Origin: Methylobacillus caricis
GTDB lineage: Bacteria; Pseudomonadota; Gammaproteobacteria; Burkholderiales; Methylophilaceae
Direction of reading: 5' to 3'
DNA length: 64,000 nt
Assembly: GCF_020532705.1 (NCBI RefSeq)
Contig: NZ_JAJAVD010000001.1
Location: 558,001-622,000 of the forward strand
Shown: positions 61,528 through 64,000 of the stretch, one piece after another
Numbering within the stretch: position 1 is the first letter of the stretch
Layout of the letters: each line of letters starts with the position of its first letter
Position numbers and translations under genes: made by a program
The notes under the pieces: model-generated
Database searches by the model: none
What the model saw: the letters and a program-made list of their open reading frames with translations, nothing else
Told to the model about the DNA's origin: nothing

Positions 61528-64000
61528 TTACCTTGGTGGGTTGCTGGAAACAGGCGCAACCGTTGTGGTCGGCCAAGTGGAAGGGTCATTCCAGCGGTAG
61601 GTGGAGTGTGCGCTATCGCTCGTGGTAAATAAAGCCTTCAGCTCCAATACCGATTGCAATAGATTGCCTAGCTCAACTCCTTGTAAATGCGTGGCTGAGT
61701 TGGGGTCATTATATTGATTGGTTTGACCTAAATTACCACCTACCACCGTGGCAACAGGGTCATTGGCGTGATTATGGTAACCAAGGCCATTAATACTATT
61801 ATCTATTGGACCATTAACATTGCCATAGGCCAACCAGTTAGCCTGCTGTTCAGGCGTTGCGCCTGCCAAACCGGCGGCATTCAATGCTGCAGCGACTGCT
61901 GCGCCTGTGGAAGATGCCGGCCCGAAGTAATCGATATGCAGATTAGGGTTTGCATTACCTTGTGCGGCATAATCATTCAAGGCAATGTTGCTGGAGAGCG
62001 TGCCGCCGCTATGGGAAAGGAGATTGGTTTCACCGTGGCCTCCCACTTGCTGGTTGCCGTGAGAGGCGATCAAGGCTTGCACGATGGCGTCTGAAGTGTT
62101 GGAAGTCGCTTTGGCGTATTGGTCGATGGCTGCATTGAGCAAATCGGCCAGGCTGCCCTGGGTGTCGTTATAGGACAGGTAAATGGATTGATTTTCACCA
62201 TTCGTTGGTAAATGACCAATACCCAGCACCAATGCGCGGTCTGGCTCATTCAGAATGCCATTCACGGCAATATTAAATAGACCTTCACTATTGCTATCCA
62301 CGGCTTTAATCTCGAATAGCGGTGTATCGTCTTTTTTTAGATCGGCTAAGGCCTTGATGCGTTCTTCTAGCGGCAAGTCTGCATTGTTAATGGTGTCGCC
62401 TAGCCCAGAGGCGGCTTGTGCGCATTCAGGCGGTGATTTTTTACAAGTGGCAATAAACCCTTGCGTGATGTCGCTATCGCGCTTTTGTGCAGTTAACAAG
62501 AAGGCATTGCCCAGCGTCCCAACTGCATAACTGGTGGCGGCATTCGCGATATCAATTTCACCAGCCAAACTACCGACCAGTATATTACCCAAAGTGAGTG
62601 CTAAGCCTTGCGATAGGCTTGGTTTGTCACGTTCATTGCGAATATCAATCGCTTGATAACGCAGTGTTTGCGCTTCGGCTATTAAACTAGCTGCTTCGCT
62701 TGTTTTACCGCTGGCATTCAGAACAGCCGCTTCTGCTTCTTTGTCTCTGGCGAGGTTGAGCTTGTCATTATATTGCTGATCATATTCCGCCATTCTTTTG
62801 ACGTAATACGAATTGATGGCCGTAGTCACTTGCTGGGTGGCTGCGCTGACAATGCTTGCATTCGCCGCTATTTCATTTTGAATGGCTGTGATGTCAGGTT
62901 TAGTCAATACATCATTGTTGGCTGTGTCAGTATCCCGGTTTAAGGTAGCGATGGTTGTTTCGGCATTTTTACCAGTCAATGCAGTTTGCTTTGCATCATC
63001 AGTAATGGCAATTTGTGCTGTACTTACCGCGCTATGCGTAACACTGGAGTCTGTGCCTGACTGATTTAGGTCGGGTGTCAATGTACCAGGAAGATTGACT
63101 AAATTATTACCAATATTTTTGGTGATGGATTGGTTAGAGTTATAAGACATACTTAAGCTCATGCTACTACTGTCGGCTGCATATTCTGCTCGATTCTGAA
63201 TGTCCGAAACCGTGAGCGTCTCCGTAGTCAGGCTGTTCCTATTCTCCGCAATCGCTGTTTCAGTCGATGCAATCACTGCCCCCTTGAGGTCGGTATTGCC
63301 GTTGACATTGACCTGGAAGCCGCCATCTCCCGCAAATATACCCGCCTGCTCGTTGACCGAGGCATAGTCGCTATTGATCTTGCTGCTGGACGAACTGAAC
63401 GACCCGCCGGCCATGCCCGCGCCAACCGGCACACTGACGCTGATGCCGGCGCTTTTCTGCTTGCTGTCGTAGGTGCTGGAGTCCTGCAAACTCTGGATAT
63501 TGAGATTGCCCTTGCCCGAAGTGCCGACGTTGGCTACTACCTGATCGCCCTTGACTTGCGAACCGATGATATTGGTATCCGTGCCACTTTCCAGGCTGAC
63601 CTTGTTGCCAGCCTGTACCACGCTTTCTGTCCACGTGACATCCGACCCATTGGCCTTGCCTTTACCCTGTGATGCGCTGGCGGTAATGGCAAGCCCGTTG
63701 GAACCGATGCTGATGCCGACACTGGCACTGCTGTTTTTATTCTTGCTGTTAAGTGTTTCCGTGTTCTGCGCAGCGATCAGGTTCACCTTATCATCCGCTT
63801 TCAGGTTGACATCTCCGCCTGCCTTGATTGTGCTGCCGATGACGTTAATATCAGATTGCTCGCCAGCCCCTGTGGCCTGGATGGCAATATTGCCGCCCGC
63901 CATCACATTGCTGCCTTGAACCGTGCTGCTGGTTTGCGTGGAGGTGCTGCTGCTTTTGCTGGTGCCGATGGAAAGACTAATGTTGACGCCGCCTGCCTGA
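61528..64000 (-). CDS. Filamentous haemagglutinin/CdiA-like exoprotein, 5' end outside the window
   Basis: 823 codons visible, open past the right edge. Haemagglutinin-type repeats (NVIGSTIKAGGDVNLKADDK, NIIGSQVKGDQVVANVGTSG, SDYASVNEQAGIFAG) mark a two-partner-secretion beta-helix. A charged helical region (about KRMAEYDQQYNDKLNLARDK) and a hydrophobic part follow, then DKPSLSQGLALTLGNILVGS. The last 250 residues hold IASHGNQQVGG and LLSHSGGTLSSNIALNDYAA (Ser codon at 62008-62010), with later GLGYHNHANDPVATVVGGN, compatible with a Ser-Asp-His hydrolase. The C-terminal domain thus looks like an enzyme, possibly a toxin. Confidence 0.82.
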   Translation of the reverse strand, partial: QAGGVNISLSIGTSKSSSTSTQTSSTVQGSNVMAGGNIAIQATGAGEQSDINVIGSTIKAGGDVNLKADDKVNLIAAQNTETLNSKNKNSSASVGISIGSNGLAITASASQGKGKANGSDVTWTESVVQAGNKVSLESGTDTNIIGSQVKGDQVVANVGTSGKGNLNIQSLQDSSTYDSKQKSAGISVSVPVGAGMAGGSFSSSSSKINSDYASVNEQAGIFAGDGGFQVNVNGNTDLKGAVIASTETAIAENRNSLTTETLTVSDIQNRAEYAADSSSMSLSMSYNSNQSITKNIGNNLVNLPGTLTPDLNQSGTDSSVTHSAVSTAQIAITDDAKQTALTGKNAETTIATLNRDTDTANNDVLTKPDITAIQNEIAANASIVSAATQQVTTAINSYYVKRMAEYDQQYNDKLNLARDKEAEAAVLNASGKTSEAASLIAEAQTLRYQAIDIRNERDKPSLSQGLALTLGNILVGSLAGEIDIANAATSYAVGTLGNAFLLTAQKRDSDITQGFIATCKKSPPECAQAASGLGDTINNADLPLEERIKALADLKKDDTPLFEIKAVDSNSEGLFNIAVNGILNEPDRALVLGIGHLPTNGENQSIYLSYNDTQGSLADLLNAAIDQYAKATSNTSDAIVQALIASHGNQQVGGHGETNLLSHSGGTLSSNIALNDYAAQGNANPNLHIDYFGPASSTGAAVAAALNAAGLAGATPEQQANWLAYGNVNGPIDNSINGLGYHNHANDPVATVVGGNLGQTNQYNDPNSATHLQGVELGNLLQSVLELKALFTTSDSAHSTYRWNDPSTWPTTTVAPVSSNPPR

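Overview
This 64 kb window looks like chromosomal DNA of a betaproteobacterium, most likely a methylotroph of the Methylophilaceae (Methylobacillus/Methylovorus type). That placement is an inference from overall protein character and gene order (dapA-bamC-MBL hydrolase, the isc cluster headed by iscR plus two cysteine desulfurases, a PEP-CTERM protein, TonB receptor and NarL-type regulators); no taxonomic marker gene is present. About 0-57 kb is a dense, ordinary core genome. The last 7 kb is an accessory island.

Layout. 0-4 kb: dgkA, an outer-membrane protein, a glycosyltransferase and dadA. 3.9-7.9 kb: pstSCAB phosphate uptake operon (minus strand) with a PHO-box-like repeat upstream; a second, longer PHO-box-like array precedes an OprP/OprO-type porin at 15.4 kb, and a third lies at the left edge, so phosphate starvation is a theme of the first 17 kb. 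7.9-8.8 kb: a secreted serine protease with a PEP-CTERM sorting signal. 9-11.6 kb: prfB with its programmed +1 frameshift, then lysS. 12-15 kb: bactofilin and a beta-carbonic anhydrase/SulP pair (bicarbonate handling). 16.9-20.3 kb: a large MASE1-PAS-GGDEF-EAL c-di-GMP enzyme. 20.3-27 kb: fdx-hscA-hscB-iscA-iscU-iscS-second desulfurase-iscR, with a near-consensus IscR type-1 site at the iscR promoter, then cysE and trmJ, divergent from suhB.

29.8-36.7 kb: two NarL-type two-component systems and a TonB-dependent receptor. The same 15-bp sequence, a GGGA-N5-TCCC dyad, occurs between the second kinase and the receptor and again before a structured, terminator-ended non-coding segment (about 31.93-32.09 kb). 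This looks like one regulatory unit. 36.8-49.7 kb: mutS, slyD, bcp, ribosomal-oxygenase-like gene, a short secretin-like protein, bamC-dapA, yqiA, a HAD phosphatase, and a CxxCH membrane protein with a 45-residue DUF3149-like membrane protein upstream. 50.2-57 kb: tRNA-Lys(CUU), pgm, a retropepsin-like protease, phosphomannomutase/phosphoglucomutase, a detached iscX, an OYE-family oxidoreductase and class I fumarase.

57-64 kb (accessory): on the minus strand, the 3' part of a filamentous-haemagglutinin/CdiA-like two-partner-secretion exoprotein enters from the right edge. Its C-terminus carries a serine-hydrolase-like motif and is followed after 3 nt by a lipoprotein gene (candidate immunity), then a second lipoprotein, an orphan adhesin C-terminal module without a good start, a 33-residue lipoprotein, a RAYT-type Y1 transposase flanked by perfect 26-bp inverted repeats, a tandem array built from the outer part of that repeat, and decayed fragments of related genes. 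This is the most novel part of the window.
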